24,276 bases of DNA from positions 1 through 24,276 of IMG/VR virus record IMGVR_UViG_3300021964_009988, one strand, 5' to 3'. A program made the position numbers and the translations under genes. The notes beneath the pieces were generated by a model. The model ran no database searches, was not told the DNA's origin, and saw only the letters and a program-made list of their open reading frames with translations. The stretch's first letter is position 1; each line of letters starts with the position of its first letter. The stretch comes from a virus. Shown here piece by piece: positions 1 through 6,795 of the stretch.

Positions 1-436
1 GACAATGAATAAACATACTGTTAGGTTTCCACGGTATCTCAAGTTGTTTATCACTTTTTCCGAATAAAGTGGTTCCTTGATTTAACTCTGGATCTACATA
101 TAATATTCCTACAACAATTTTTGATTTGTTATCAATATGCCTCGGCATGTGGAACTTTGGGGCTTGTACTGACCATTCTAATCTTTTTAATGCCCATTTT
201 GAATCAAAAGATTTTGCAGTTGAAAACTTTTCGATCAGTTGTTTATTAAAAAAGGGAAAAATATCACCTTTTTCATATGGAGAATTGTATAAGTCTTCTA
301 CTCCGTTGTTATACTGATTCCATATTTGTTTTGCATTACTAATAAGCCTATCTTTTTGGTCAAGTAAATCTTTAAAAATATCCTCAGATAAACAATTCTC
401 AATTATCATATATTCAAAAGGTTCAGTATAAAACAT
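1..436 (-). CDS. 2OG-Fe(II) oxygenase-like protein, 3'-truncated by window edge
   Basis: An open frame starts at ATG 436 and is still open at base 1, giving 145 visible codons. Residues 97-140 resemble the core of the 2-oxoglutarate/Fe(II) dioxygenase (prolyl-4-hydroxylase-like) fold: an HxD pair (His100, Asp102), a following strand ILYVD, the glycine turn GTTLFG and a KPNSMFIH strand. The distal iron-binding His and the 2OG-binding Arg would lie beyond the edge. Such enzymes are common in T4-like marine phages, where their substrates are mostly unknown. The gene follows a strong terminator (449-482) and has only a weak ribosome site (GGATAATTA before ATG), so its own promoter is not obvious. 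The family call is moderately sure; the substrate is unknown. Confidence 0.6.
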   Translation of the reverse strand, partial: MFYTEPFEYMIIENCLSEDIFKDLLDQKDRLISNAKQIWNQYNNGVEDLYNSPYEKGDIFPFFNKQLIEKFSTAKSFDSKWALKRLEWSVQAPKFHMPRHIDNKSKIVVGILYVDPELNQGTTLFGKSDKQLEIPWKPNSMFIHC

Positions 437-448
437 TAATTATCCAAA

Positions 449-482
449 TAAAAAAGCAGGCAAGAGATCAACCTTGCCTGCT
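449..482 (-). terminator. Intrinsic terminator of the structured RNA
   Basis: A perfect 10-bp inverted repeat (AGCAGGCAAG at 455-464, CTTGCCTGCT at 473-482) with an 8-nt loop is followed on the minus strand by a T-rich tract at 454-446. There is no T-tract on the plus-strand side, so it acts on leftward transcription and ends the transcript that covers the structured region 483-665. Confidence 0.85.
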
Positions 483-665
483 CTAATGTGTAAAAGGGCT
501 AACATATACGTCATGATCGTTTCTGTGCCACCCTTTCGACTAGTCATTGCGTGATATGTTGCCACCAACCTCGCCAACATATCTGATGAGTTCAAACGCT
601 CATCCCCGACTCAGGAATTTCCGCTCCTGACAGGCGCGCTTGATGAATTAAAACTCATCACTCCC
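449..665 (-). ncRNA. Candidate structured phage ncRNA (~215 nt)
   Basis: This stretch holds no ORF of note but several perfect hairpins and ends in a strong terminator. Visible stems: TGATGA/TCATCA (655-660 with 641-646), TCAGGA/TCCTGA (611-616 with 625-630), GATGAG/CTCATC (599-604 with 585-590), a 9-bp GATATGTTG/CAACATATC stem (553-561 with 575-583) and AAAGGG/CCCTTT (493-498 with 531-536). Some arms are interchangeable: 652-660 can also pair for 9 bp with 584-592, and ATATGTT/AACATAT arms occur three times, so alternative folds are possible. A TATAAT box lies at 677-672, about 8 nt upstream of the proposed 5' end, but I see no good -35 element at 17 bp. The RNA could instead be processed from read-through of the gene upstream. 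I do not recognise an Rfam family. Confidence 0.6.
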
Positions 666-720
666 ATGTGTATTATAAGCCCACACCAGGCTATCAGTGT
701 ACACAAAGTCTACACTAATT

Positions 721-775
721 AAAAACTGGGGTTACGCCTCTAAAAAGAAAGGAAAGAGGAGCAAGAGGCGTAACC
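721..775 (-). terminator. Terminator after the HTH gene
   Basis: A perfect 12-bp stem (GGTTACGCCTCT at 730-741 pairing with 764-775) with a 22-nt pyrimidine-rich loop (minus strand) follows the stop codon at 787 and is trailed by TTTTT at 725-721. The long loop is unusual. The core GCCTCTT of one arm recurs in the leader of the same gene (around 1143-1152). Confidence 0.65.
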
Positions 776-786
776 AATGTAGTAGC

Positions 787-1104
787 TTAGTTAGCTACTA
801 CATCTTTTAGTCTTGATAGTGCAAGTTTAGTTGCACCTTCAAAACCTGTAACATCAAATCCGAAAGACTCGATATCACGCAAGATTTCCTTTTTGCTCGG
901 ACCTTCTTGCTTTGAAGCTGATTGTTTTGGAGATGCGATATACACACCTTCACGAACCAACTTTGAACGAACTGATCGAACAGATTTATCAAGTTCGATA
1001 GCAATGTCTTCTATTCCGTCATTGCCTAATTCATTATACATTGTGACCATTTGGTCGACCATTGCTGCTGTGTAGTTAGCAGACTTTAGGATAGCTTCAG
1101 CCAT
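787..1104 (-). CDS. Small helix-turn-helix-like phage protein
   Basis: This 105-residue protein has a clear ribosome site (GAGGTG before ATG 1104). Residues 30-55 (IEDIAIELDKSVRSVRSKLV) read like a helix-turn-helix: a short helix, a turn after the hydrophobic LD, and a basic recognition-type helix. The C-terminal third is predicted helical and ends with a basic/hydrophobic mix. It sits alone between its own promoter (1176-1204) and its own terminator (721-775), as expected for a separately regulated DNA-binding protein. Its target is not known. I infer a regulatory or nucleoid-type role from the HTH-like segment only. Confidence 0.6.
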   Translation of the reverse strand: MAEAILKSANYTAAMVDQMVTMYNELGNDGIEDIAIELDKSVRSVRSKLVREGVYIASPKQSASKQEGPSKKEILRDIESFGFDVTGFEGATKLALSRLKDVVAN

Positions 1105-1175
1105 AATTCACCTCATTAGCTCTGAAACATTAAGGAACAGTCAAGAGGCGTTCCCTTCCCTCATTTTCTTTATAG

Positions 1176-1204
1176 ATAATAACAATAAATTCAGCAGTAA
1201 GCAA
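1176..1204 (-). promoter_or_regulatory. Phage promoter TTGCTT-N17-TATTAT for the HTH gene
   Basis: TTGCTT at 1204-1199 and TATTAT at 1181-1176 (minus strand) are exactly 17 bp apart, just past the stop of the DUF1289 gene at 1208. The predicted start is near 1169. The roughly 65-nt leader contains a GGAAC/GTTCC hairpin (about 1132-1154). Confidence 0.65.
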
Positions 1205-1207
1205 CCT

Positions 1208-1468
1208 TTAAGTGGTTTTTGGTTTCATATTTCCTACAATATGTTTTTTAAGTGAAATTCCTGTACGAGTTCTAAATTTGTAAGCTGTATTCCAAAAATC
1301 AAGTTGAAGACCTGACATACGTTGTTGTATGTCAACTAAGTTTTGTAGCTTCCAAGAGTCTGCTGTTGACTCATCTTTCCACATTTGTCTTTCAGATTCT
1401 GTTCGTGCGCAGTTTAAACAATTATCTTCTTCATCTCTACTACACAATCCAGTACAAGGGCTTTGCAT
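1208..1468 (-). CDS. DUF1289 family protein
   Basis: The 86-residue product opens with the DUF1289 signature: SPCTGLC near the start, an acidic stretch, then CLNCARTESE and a Trp (Cys5, Cys9, Cys17, Cys20, Arg22, Trp30 visible). The four cysteines suggest a bound metal or Fe-S site, but the biochemical role of the family is not established. The domain usually makes up a short bacterial protein; here it carries a roughly 50-residue basic C-terminal tail ending KPKTT. GGAG lies 6 nt before ATG 1468. The gene directly follows the 3' end of the large structured RNA and might be read from its promoter. Confidence 0.8.
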   Translation of the reverse strand: MQSPCTGLCSRDEEDNCLNCARTESERQMWKDESTADSWKLQNLVDIQQRMSGLQLDFWNTAYKFRTRTGISLKKHIVGNMKPKTT

Positions 1469-1492
1469 TTAAAACTCCATAATAAGGTTAAT

Positions 1493-2158
1493 AAAAACAG
1501 GGGGAGAATGTGTTCTCTACTAGCGAAGTTTAATTTTGAACGTGTCTAGTACTAAGTACATCTCTGACTTGACTTGCGTTCGGTACTAACAGCACTCCCC
1601 TATCGTCTTTGTGGTAGGTTTTTTTACGATGGTTACCTTACCGAAACATCAAAATGATCTTAACATAGCCCCGCTTCGCCCGCTTGTTAAGGGAGTATTC
1701 CGACCTATGAAACCTTCTAGCGAAGGAATATAGAAAAAATACTCTTACCGAAAACGGGTGCTCTACTCGCGCAATAGGTAGGCGACACATACGGAGGAGC
1801 ACACCGTTAGCTGTTAGGGGAGGTATATCCGCGCCTCCAAGACTGTTACAAGGAGCACACAACTATTTGGTACTCTACCTGCTCTACGCGACTTAACCAC
1901 TTTGGTAGGTTTCGCTCCTCCTCTGGCATTTTTTACGTATAATCCAGTTTTGACGATGATGATGTCGCTTTCCATCTGCGTGAAGTTATCGCCTTCAATA
2001 CGACACTTTCTCGTAAGTGCAACGATCAAAGAGAGGAGAGGCTGAGACGGTTTCCGTGACTCCGTTGCATCATTAACCGATTTTACCTTTCGCAACGCTT
2101 ATCGCAACCAGGGCGACCATGCTGCTTGCTCGGAGGATGATGCCTCTCTTCATTTGAT
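1493..2158 (-). ncRNA. Candidate very large structured phage ncRNA (~665 nt)
   Basis: A roughly 750-nt gap between genes (1469-2223) contains a GC-rich block; 33 of 60 bases at 1741-1800 are G or C, against 14 of 60 at 4141-4200 in a coding region. Self-complementary elements fill it: 8-bp closing pairs 2143-2150 with 2029-2036 and 1914-1921 with 1793-1800; hairpins 2048-2052/2075-2079, 2004-2008/2015-2019, 1819-1823/1834-1838 and 1875-1879/1904-1908; a nested arm of 7 bp (1693-1699/1738-1744), 4 bp (1705-1708/1730-1733) and 5 bp (1713-1717/1722-1726) with a tetraloop; 1599-1606 with 1626-1632 (one bulge); and a final stem 1501-1506/1595-1600 followed by a T-tract at 1497-1493. A promoter at 2165-2193 predicts a 5' end near 2158, just where the structure begins. 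Short ORFs inside lack convincing protein character. Size and phage context recall the GOLLD and ROOL classes; membership is unproven. Confidence 0.65.
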
Positions 2159-2164
2159 ATATAG

Positions 2165-2193
2165 AGAATATCAAAAAAATAACCGCCAGGCAA
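2165..2193 (-). promoter_or_regulatory. Phage promoter for the large ncRNA
   Basis: TTGCCT (2193-2188) and TATTCT (2170-2165) are 17 bp apart, and the -10 is preceded by TGA, an extended -10 context. The predicted start near 2158 coincides with the first base-paired segment of the structured region. The -10 is also inside an 8-bp TTTGATAT/ATATCAAA inverted repeat (2153-2175), a possible operator. Confidence 0.55.
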
Positions 2194-2223
2194 TCAAAAA
2201 GTCTCAGAGATTGTTATTAGAGG

Positions 2224-2376
2224 TTAATTTAAAGTATTATTTTTATCCACTATATCCCTTAACTCTTTAATCCGTTTATAAGCATTATACAGTTGTGAGT
2301 TAAGTTCAAAAACATTATGTTTTAAAATATCAACTTCTGTTAGTAAGTCTTCAAGTTCTTTTTCATCGTTACTCAT
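2224..2376 (-). CDS. Small coiled-coil protein (50 aa)
   Basis: ATG 2376 lies 1 nt after the stop of the upstream gene (TAACATG), giving a 50-residue product ending in TAA at 2224. The sequence is heptad-like and charged through most of its length (LLTEVDILKHNVFELNSQL and on), typical of a short parallel coiled coil. I recognise no family. The tight junction and lack of stop codons support a real gene, probably the last of the operon that starts with the YubB-like gene. Confidence 0.6.
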   Translation of the reverse strand: MSNDEKELEDLLTEVDILKHNVFELNSQLYNAYKRIKELRDIVDKNNTLN

Positions 2377-2377
2377 G

Positions 2378-2581
2378 TTAAAAATCTATCTGTCCTAACC
2401 CAGTGCCTGTGGCAGAGCCATGGGCTATTTGTAAGTGTGAGTCTTGGCTTGTAGCTTTTTCATAAGGACAACCTTTTACATTACAAGGCCAAATCTCAGG
2501 TATATTACCTGAATGAGCATATAAATTTATAGTGCAAATTTCACACTTACCTACTGGGTCTGGTCTATTAGTTTTTGCCAA
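2378..2581 (-). CDS. Small zinc-finger-like protein, TTG start
   Basis: A 67-residue product with a CEIC pair at 13-16 and a second Cys pair at 33 and 38 (CNVKGC), plus His residues, arranged like a small zinc site. The start is TTG at 2581 with GGAG 9 nt upstream, inside the last codons of the preceding gene (14-nt overlap); no ATG is available in a better place. The family is not recognised. The role is unknown. Confidence 0.6.
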   Translation of the reverse strand: MAKTNRPDPVGKCEICTINLYAHSGNIPEIWPCNVKGCPYEKATSQDSHLQIAHGSATGTGLGQIDF

Positions 2582-3146
2582 AATTTTCTACTCCACCATT
2601 GTATCTATCATAATCAAACTCAAGCTGTTCTTCTTTAACTTTTTGGCGAGCTTCTTCTTCACGATCTTTTCGCTCTTCTTCTTCCCATTCTGCTAAACCC
2701 TCAGAAATGCCATACATTTCGTCTAACCAGTTAGGTATTTCAGAACGGATATCTTCAGAACTCATTTCAGCGTAGTCAAAATGCTGACCATCATATTCAC
2801 CTACAAAACACATTCCAGGTTCATAGTATGATGCTTGAATAGAGAAGTTGTGTGTTTCTTCCATTTCGTTGTAAAACTCAATCGGAGGGCCCCAAGCAGT
2901 ATTCATTTGAATGATTATAGAATCTTCATCTCTGTACCAGTCATATATCTGAGGCTCCCATTTTGTTCCCCAAGCATTAGCCTGCCCCCATACAGTTTGA
3001 TCTTCTTCTGTTACTGGAACATAGTGACCAAAAAAAGCGGGATCTTCAGTCTCAGTATTTTCATAATCATTAATTACTTTTTCAAGACCGTCTATCTGTT
3101 CCTTAGAACCGCTAATAGTCAGTGTATTGTCGCACCAATTTGGCAT
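2568..3146 (-). CDS. YubB/DUF1281 ferredoxin-like family protein
   Basis: The mature start is ATG 3146 with AGGAG about 9 nt upstream; an in-frame TTG at 3164 overlaps that ribosome site and is rejected. The protein (192 aa) begins MPNWCDNTLTISG, the hallmark opening of the plasmid- and phage-borne YubB/Api92-like family with a ferredoxin-like fold. The middle part carries the usual WGTKWEP and NTAWGPPIEF aromatic motifs. Residues 150-185 are a Glu/Lys-rich probable coiled coil. These proteins are widespread on phages and plasmids, with no firmly assigned function. It is the first gene after promoter 3179-3207. Confidence 0.8.
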   Translation of the reverse strand: MPNWCDNTLTISGSKEQIDGLEKVINDYENTETEDPAFFGHYVPVTEEDQTVWGQANAWGTKWEPQIYDWYRDEDSIIIQMNTAWGPPIEFYNEMEETHNFSIQASYYEPGMCFVGEYDGQHFDYAEMSSEDIRSEIPNWLDEMYGISEGLAEWEEEERKDREEEARQKVKEEQLEFDYDRYNGGVENFGKN

Positions 3147-3178
3147 ATAAAAATCTCCTCTCAAAAATCATTATAAAT

Positions 3179-3207
3179 AATATATCAAAAAATAAGGAAA
3201 AAAGCAA
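3179..3207 (-). promoter_or_regulatory. Phage promoter TTGCTT-N17-TATATT
   Basis: TTGCTT at 3207-3202 and TATATT at 3184-3179 are separated by 17 bp; TGA precedes the -10 (extended -10 form). It lies 9 nt beyond the tctA-like stop at 3216 and would start the YubB-like operon. Confidence 0.7.
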
Positions 3208-3215
3208 GTTAAAAG

Positions 3216-4547
3216 TCATATCCAAGAGGCAAATAAGTCCCCTAAAGTAAAAAACAAAGCATATAATCTATCTTGTAAAAGATAGATAAACAAGAATGGA
3301 AGAGTATCGTAATTTCTTAGTAAATAACCTATAGGAAGTAGGGATAAAAAAACAATTACAAAATACGCCCCTTGAAAAGAATAAGAACCAAAAATATAGA
3401 TAACATAAGTTAAAAGACAAAAGACACCTATGTTAATATACTTTTGAGGTATGTAATAAAGGTATTTAACATATTTTGCAAAAGGCCAAGCCAGTAGCAG
3501 TCCAAGCAAATTAATTAATATTAAGTATTTTGCAAAAGAAGCGATGTAATACTCAAGGTTAAAAATAGAATCTAAGTCCCCTCCTCTCGCTAAAACTGTA
3601 TTATAAAATATTAGTTCTGAGCCGCTAAGAGGAATTCCTATTACAAAAAGAGGTAGCAAAGAAGCAAAAATTGCAGCATTATTTGCAGTTTCTGCGCTGA
3701 CTAACGCATTGTAGTTACCTTCTTCATAAGTGCCTTTCTTCTTTTCAATATTAATCTCAGACTTATAAGCAACCATGGAAGAAGCAGCTACACCCGCTCC
3801 AGGCATTAATGATACAAAGAATCCTATAAAAGTACCCCTGATGGCACTTGAGATATTTTTCAAAAAATATCTAAAATGTTTTATAAAACTCTCAGTTTTG
3901 AGATCCCCTACAGCATTAGAATACCCATAGTCTTTTAATAGTTGAGGGAAAACATAAATAGCCCCTATCACGCTTAAAAAAGGAAGCCCTGTAGATAAGT
4001 CTGGATTATCATATACTAAAAAACATTCACCACCTCTGCTCATAATTTTAGAGCATCCAATACTACCTAAAAACCAAGCTAATCCTATAATAACTGCGCT
4101 AATAATAATTCGATTAGTACTAGTAATAATTAATAGAGCTACTACACCTAAAAGTAATATTCCTTGTAAATAAGAACTGAAAAAATAAACTAAATACTGA
4201 AGTAGGGGTGATATGGCTACAATTAGTGCCATTGTTAAAAATGCACCTAATAAACTACCTAAAGCAGCCCCACTAATAGCGTAACTACCTAAACCTTTTT
4301 TAAATAGAGTATTGCCCTCTTTTACGGCGGGTATAGAGCTACCCTCACCAGGTATACCTAAAATTGTAGCACTAACGCTACCCATAAATTGTGTAGTAGA
4401 CGCTAATGCTATATAAAAAATAAATAACTCATCAAGAGGTAGAGAAAAATAGAAGGGGTACAGGAGTATGAGTGATACTGTCACTCCTACTCCTGGTACT
4501 AACCCTGCTACTGCTCCAGATAGGACACCTAAAAGGAGAGTATCCAT
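3216..4547 (-). CDS. tctA: TctA-like large membrane subunit of a tripartite tricarboxylate transporter
   Basis: A 443-residue, very hydrophobic protein with about ten to twelve membrane segments. The N-terminal third matches the TctA family: GVLSGAVAGLVPGVG, then QFMGSVSATILGIPGEGSS followed by AVKEGN, the conserved loop of this permease. A second, similar half carries LMPGAGVAASS and ETANNAAI..LLPLFVIGIPLSGS, matching the internal repeat of TctA. Cellular TctA proteins are about 500 residues, so this is a shortened version. It follows the binding protein by 6 nt in the same operon. No small TctB subunit is present in the window. TctA moves organic acids with an ion gradient; the substrate here cannot be read from sequence. 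It would act in the host inner membrane during infection. Confidence 0.85.
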   Translation of the reverse strand: MDTLLLGVLSGAVAGLVPGVGVTVSLILLYPFYFSLPLDELFIFYIALASTTQFMGSVSATILGIPGEGSSIPAVKEGNTLFKKGLGSYAISGAALGSLLGAFLTMALIVAISPLLQYLVYFFSSYLQGILLLGVVALLIITSTNRIIISAVIIGLAWFLGSIGCSKIMSRGGECFLVYDNPDLSTGLPFLSVIGAIYVFPQLLKDYGYSNAVGDLKTESFIKHFRYFLKNISSAIRGTFIGFFVSLMPGAGVAASSMVAYKSEINIEKKKGTYEEGNYNALVSAETANNAAIFASLLPLFVIGIPLSGSELIFYNTVLARGGDLDSIFNLEYYIASFAKYLILINLLGLLLAWPFAKYVKYLYYIPQKYINIGVFCLLTYVIYIFGSYSFQGAYFVIVFLSLLPIGYLLRNYDTLPFLFIYLLQDRLYALFFTLGDLFASWI

Positions 4548-4553
4548 GCTAAC

Positions 4554-5402
4554 TTAATTCCAGTCGTTACGATCAAGAATTACTTTTGCACTTTCAATTG
4601 GATTTTCCATGAAAGCAGTACTTCCACGAGAACGATCAGCTTTCATGTAGGCACCCCAAGCAGAATCATCTTTATTAACTTCTTCCAAAAAGATTTCTCT
4701 CATCTCATCGATAGAAAGATTACCTTTATAAGCAGTAAGCTCATCAGTTGCATATTCGATGCCTCCAATAGTTGTTACCGAAGGAGTACCATCAAATTCG
4801 CCACCAGTGAAGTTGTAGTGGGCAGTCATTACATCTTCGTTACGGTAGTATCTTTTTGCAGAGTTTAAATAACCATAAGCTACTTCGCCATTAAGAACAG
4901 CGTTAGTTAAATCTTTTGAACTTGCATACACAACTTTTTTAAGATCAACATTGTTTGCAGAGATGATAGCATCAACATCATTTCCAGTAGCTTCTGTATG
5001 TCCTACAGTAGTGCCGTCTTGTAAAAGAGGCACACCTACGTCTTTAAGAGATACGATAAATCCAGTTTTAAATTCAGCGTTCAGAACACTGTCTATTCCT
5101 GTGAAAATCTTATCACAATATTGTTCGCCTATATAAGCATTTACAAATCTCCAGATGACACTGTCGCCATTTTTTGTAGCTCGGTCAACCATAACAGAAG
5201 TTTTTAAACAGCCGTCTGTGTGCATGTAAACTACGTCATCAAACCTATCTTCTAGGTCTTGGACAAGAGCAGTTTGAATTGAAAAGTTACTACCATTAGC
5301 ACTTCCCCCATTTAAAACATATAAAGTTTCAGCAGAAGCAAGAGATGTAGTAGCGAAAAAAGAAGCGGCAACTAAGCCAAAGATAGAATTTTTTAAATTC
5401 AT
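4554..5402 (-). CDS. tctC: TctC/Bug-like periplasmic substrate-binding protein
   Basis: The first 24 residues form a signal peptide (charged start, hydrophobic core, ASA cleavage site before Glu25). The remaining roughly 258 residues start ETLYVLNGGSANGSNF, which corresponds to the first strand and ligand loop of the Bug/TctC periplasmic binding fold; the protein is smaller than cellular members (about 300-330 aa). Its direct coupling to a TctA-like permease is the main support for the call, because primary similarity is modest. The ligand is unknown. It is the first gene after promoter 5459-5487, with a short leader that contains a hairpin and a T-run (5427-5452). The family is probable, not certain. 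Confidence 0.65.
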   Translation of the reverse strand: MNLKNSIFGLVAASFFATTSLASAETLYVLNGGSANGSNFSIQTALVQDLEDRFDDVVYMHTDGCLKTSVMVDRATKNGDSVIWRFVNAYIGEQYCDKIFTGIDSVLNAEFKTGFIVSLKDVGVPLLQDGTTVGHTEATGNDVDAIISANNVDLKKVVYASSKDLTNAVLNGEVAYGYLNSAKRYYRNEDVMTAHYNFTGGEFDGTPSVTTIGGIEYATDELTAYKGNLSIDEMREIFLEEVNKDDSAWGAYMKADRSRGSTAFMENPIESAKVILDRNDWN

Positions 5403-5432
5403 AGTAAAAATTTCCCTATTTTATTAATAAAA

Positions 5433-5452
5433 AACAGCTATAAATAACTGTT
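5433..5452 (-). promoter_or_regulatory. Leader hairpin with T-run, possible attenuator
   Basis: AACAG (5448-5452 complement) and CTGTT arms, 5 bp, with a 10-nt AT loop, are followed on the minus strand by six T residues. It lies between the predicted transcription start (near 5452) and the start codon of the binding-protein gene. The stem is weak, so any attenuation is speculative. Confidence 0.3.
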
Positions 5453-5458
5453 AAACAA

Positions 5459-5487
5459 ATAATAATAAAAAGTTTAGTAAAAAGCAA
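5459..5487 (-). promoter_or_regulatory. Phage promoter TTGCTT-N17-TATTAT for the TctC-TctA operon
   Basis: TTGCTT at 5487-5482 and TATTAT at 5464-5459 with a 17-bp spacer, 9 nt past the stop codon at 5496 of the upstream gene. The predicted start is near 5452. Confidence 0.7.
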
Positions 5488-5495
5488 GACGATTA

Positions 5496-6629
5496 TCACT
5501 CTATATACTTCTTAGCTATACAAAAAGTTTTTGAAAAGTTAAATATAGGTAATTTAAGTGAATCTATTAGAGTGTTAAAAGATTTTTTATGATTATTGTA
5601 AAGGTATGCTAAATAAACTTGATTTCTACTTCTTAAAACTGATCTAAGTAAAGGGTTGGTATGTGAAACTAAAGGTGATACTCCTTTATCAAAAAAGTAA
5701 GAAGATTCATAAACATTTAATATATTTTGGGGGATATCACGAGTAACTCGCATCATAATTTTTTTATACTCACCATAGTTAGACCTACAGTTTATATCAA
5801 CATTATTTTCTTGCATAAAATTTTTCATCATATGCACTTGTTTTAAAAATAACTTTGGATATCTTGGATCTGTATAAAAGGGAATAGAGTTAGAATACTG
5901 ATGACCCCCTAAAAAGTTATCGGTATCATTAATTTCAAAATACCATTTTTTTAGTTTTTTATCATAGAAAATAAAAGGCTCAGAGGAACCTCTTATAGTA
6001 ATCGACCCATTTCTCATCCCAATAGTACCGATTAATTGATTTCTTGGGTTTGGAAGTAATCTTTCACCTCTTGAAAATAAATCTCTTTTAGAGAGTTCAG
6101 TATAATAGTGATTTATATCTGAGAACAAATCAGATGATTTATATATACCAACATTAGCCCCCAATACTTCATGTGCTTGTTTTAGTAACGGAACTCCGAC
6201 AAGATCTTCAACTTCATTAGCCTTATTGTCAGATTTATCAATTATTTTGAAATCATCTTTTACTAAGATAATATTGTCTAATTTGATTTTATATTTTAAG
6301 AAAATATTTAAAATGTGTAAGGAATCACTTCCTCCCCCAAAAGAAAGAGTAATGTTTCTAAATGTATCTCTTAAATATAAAGCTCTGTCCCGACATAACT
6401 CTTCCCAAGACTCGGTTGGCTCTATGGTACAATCTATATCAGAAAAAGGAGTTAAATGTTTAAACAGAGTTGCTTGAATATTTGAATGAGCTGATGAAAC
6501 ATTAGCAAAACCTTCATGAAAAATATCATTAGCAGCTGCATATTGAGAATTATAAAATTTACCATTGTAATAGTAATGTAAAACTCTATCTAATTCAACA
6601 TTTGTGTAAGGGAAGTCATAAACTAGCAA
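5496..6629 (-). CDS. PP-loop ATPase, asparagine synthase-like
   Basis: A 377-residue protein with a clear PP-loop, LSFGGGSDS at residues 95-103, matching the SGGxDS pyrophosphate-binding motif of ATP pyrophosphatases such as the synthetase domain of AsnB. The Cys-first glutaminase domain of AsnB is absent; the N-terminal 90 residues are unfamiliar. Such proteins activate a substrate by adenylation, using ammonia or another nucleophile. The reaction here is not known. The start is TTG 6629 with AAAGG about 6 nt upstream; an in-frame stop lies just before. A structured leader (about 6640-6760) precedes it. QueC-like or other tRNA- or natural-product-modifying PP-loop enzymes are alternatives. 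The fold is secure, the substrate unknown. Confidence 0.7.
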   Translation of the reverse strand: MLVYDFPYTNVELDRVLHYYYNGKFYNSQYAAANDIFHEGFANVSSAHSNIQATLFKHLTPFSDIDCTIEPTESWEELCRDRALYLRDTFRNITLSFGGGSDSLHILNIFLKYKIKLDNIILVKDDFKIIDKSDNKANEVEDLVGVPLLKQAHEVLGANVGIYKSSDLFSDINHYYTELSKRDLFSRGERLLPNPRNQLIGTIGMRNGSITIRGSSEPFIFYDKKLKKWYFEINDTDNFLGGHQYSNSIPFYTDPRYPKLFLKQVHMMKNFMQENNVDINCRSNYGEYKKIMMRVTRDIPQNILNVYESSYFFDKGVSPLVSHTNPLLRSVLRSRNQVYLAYLYNNHKKSFNTLIDSLKLPIFNFSKTFCIAKKYIE

Positions 6630-6639
6630 AATATACCTT

Positions 6640-6760
6640 TAGGCGCAAGTGTGAGCTAGAACGATAATAAACTACGTTTATACTATAGCTCCCTACGGTC
6701 GCACTATGTCGAATAGTTTGTGCCGCGCTGTTCGCCAGCGTATCAATTCGTTCAAGCTAT
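6640..6760 (-). ncRNA. Structured leader or small RNA upstream of the PP-loop gene
   Basis: About 120 nt without a gene, GC-richer than the flanks, with hairpins CGCTG/CAGCG around TTCGC (6726-6740), ACTAT/ATAGT around a 5-nt loop (6703-6717), ATAAAC/GTTTAT with a 3-nt loop (6667-6681) and a 6-bp closing stem GAGCTA/TAGCTC (6653-6658 with 6686-6691) around the last hairpin. A promoter (6767-6795) lies immediately upstream and no terminator is evident before TTG 6629, so a 5' leader (riboswitch-like or regulatory) fits better than a free sRNA. No known class is recognised. Confidence 0.5.
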
Positions 6761-6766
6761 GCAACA

Positions 6767-6795
6767 ATAGTAGCACATAAAAGTAGTAATTACAA
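6767..6795 (-). promoter_or_regulatory. Promoter TTGTAA-N17-TACTAT
   Basis: TTGTAA (6795-6790) and TACTAT (6772-6767) with 17 bp between and TGC before the -10. The -35 overlaps the stop codon of the 162-residue gene. This is the weakest match of the set, but its spacing and position agree with the others. Confidence 0.45.

Noticed and set aside
583-606. CTGATGAG on the plus strand, suggestive of a hammerhead ribozyme core
   Set aside because: The required GAAA and flanking stems are missing, and the transcript from this region is on the minus strand.
1638-2095. Two overlapping minus-strand ORFs of 74 and 93 codons in the GC-rich gap
   Set aside because: They overlap each other in different frames, have no ribosome site, no recognised motif and odd composition, and they cover the strongly base-paired region better explained as an RNA.
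1493-2158. tmRNA or group I intron as an explanation for the large structured region
   Set aside because: No TTCGANNC T-arm or alanine-type acceptor, no tag reading frame with a typical ending, and no interrupted gene on its flanks.
437-2223. CRISPR array
   Set aside because: The repeated short words are stem arms at irregular spacing, not regularly spaced direct repeats with spacers.
2835-3176. A 113-codon plus-strand ORF
   Set aside because: It is antisense to the YubB-like gene and has no supporting promoter, ribosome site or family.
5441-5448. TATAAATA, the T4 late promoter box, on the plus strand (also near 3172 and 20467)
   Set aside because: Genes run on the other strand, and this 8-mer is expected a few times by chance in AT-rich DNA of this length. 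A minus-strand copy at 13101-13094 lies inside a small coding frame.
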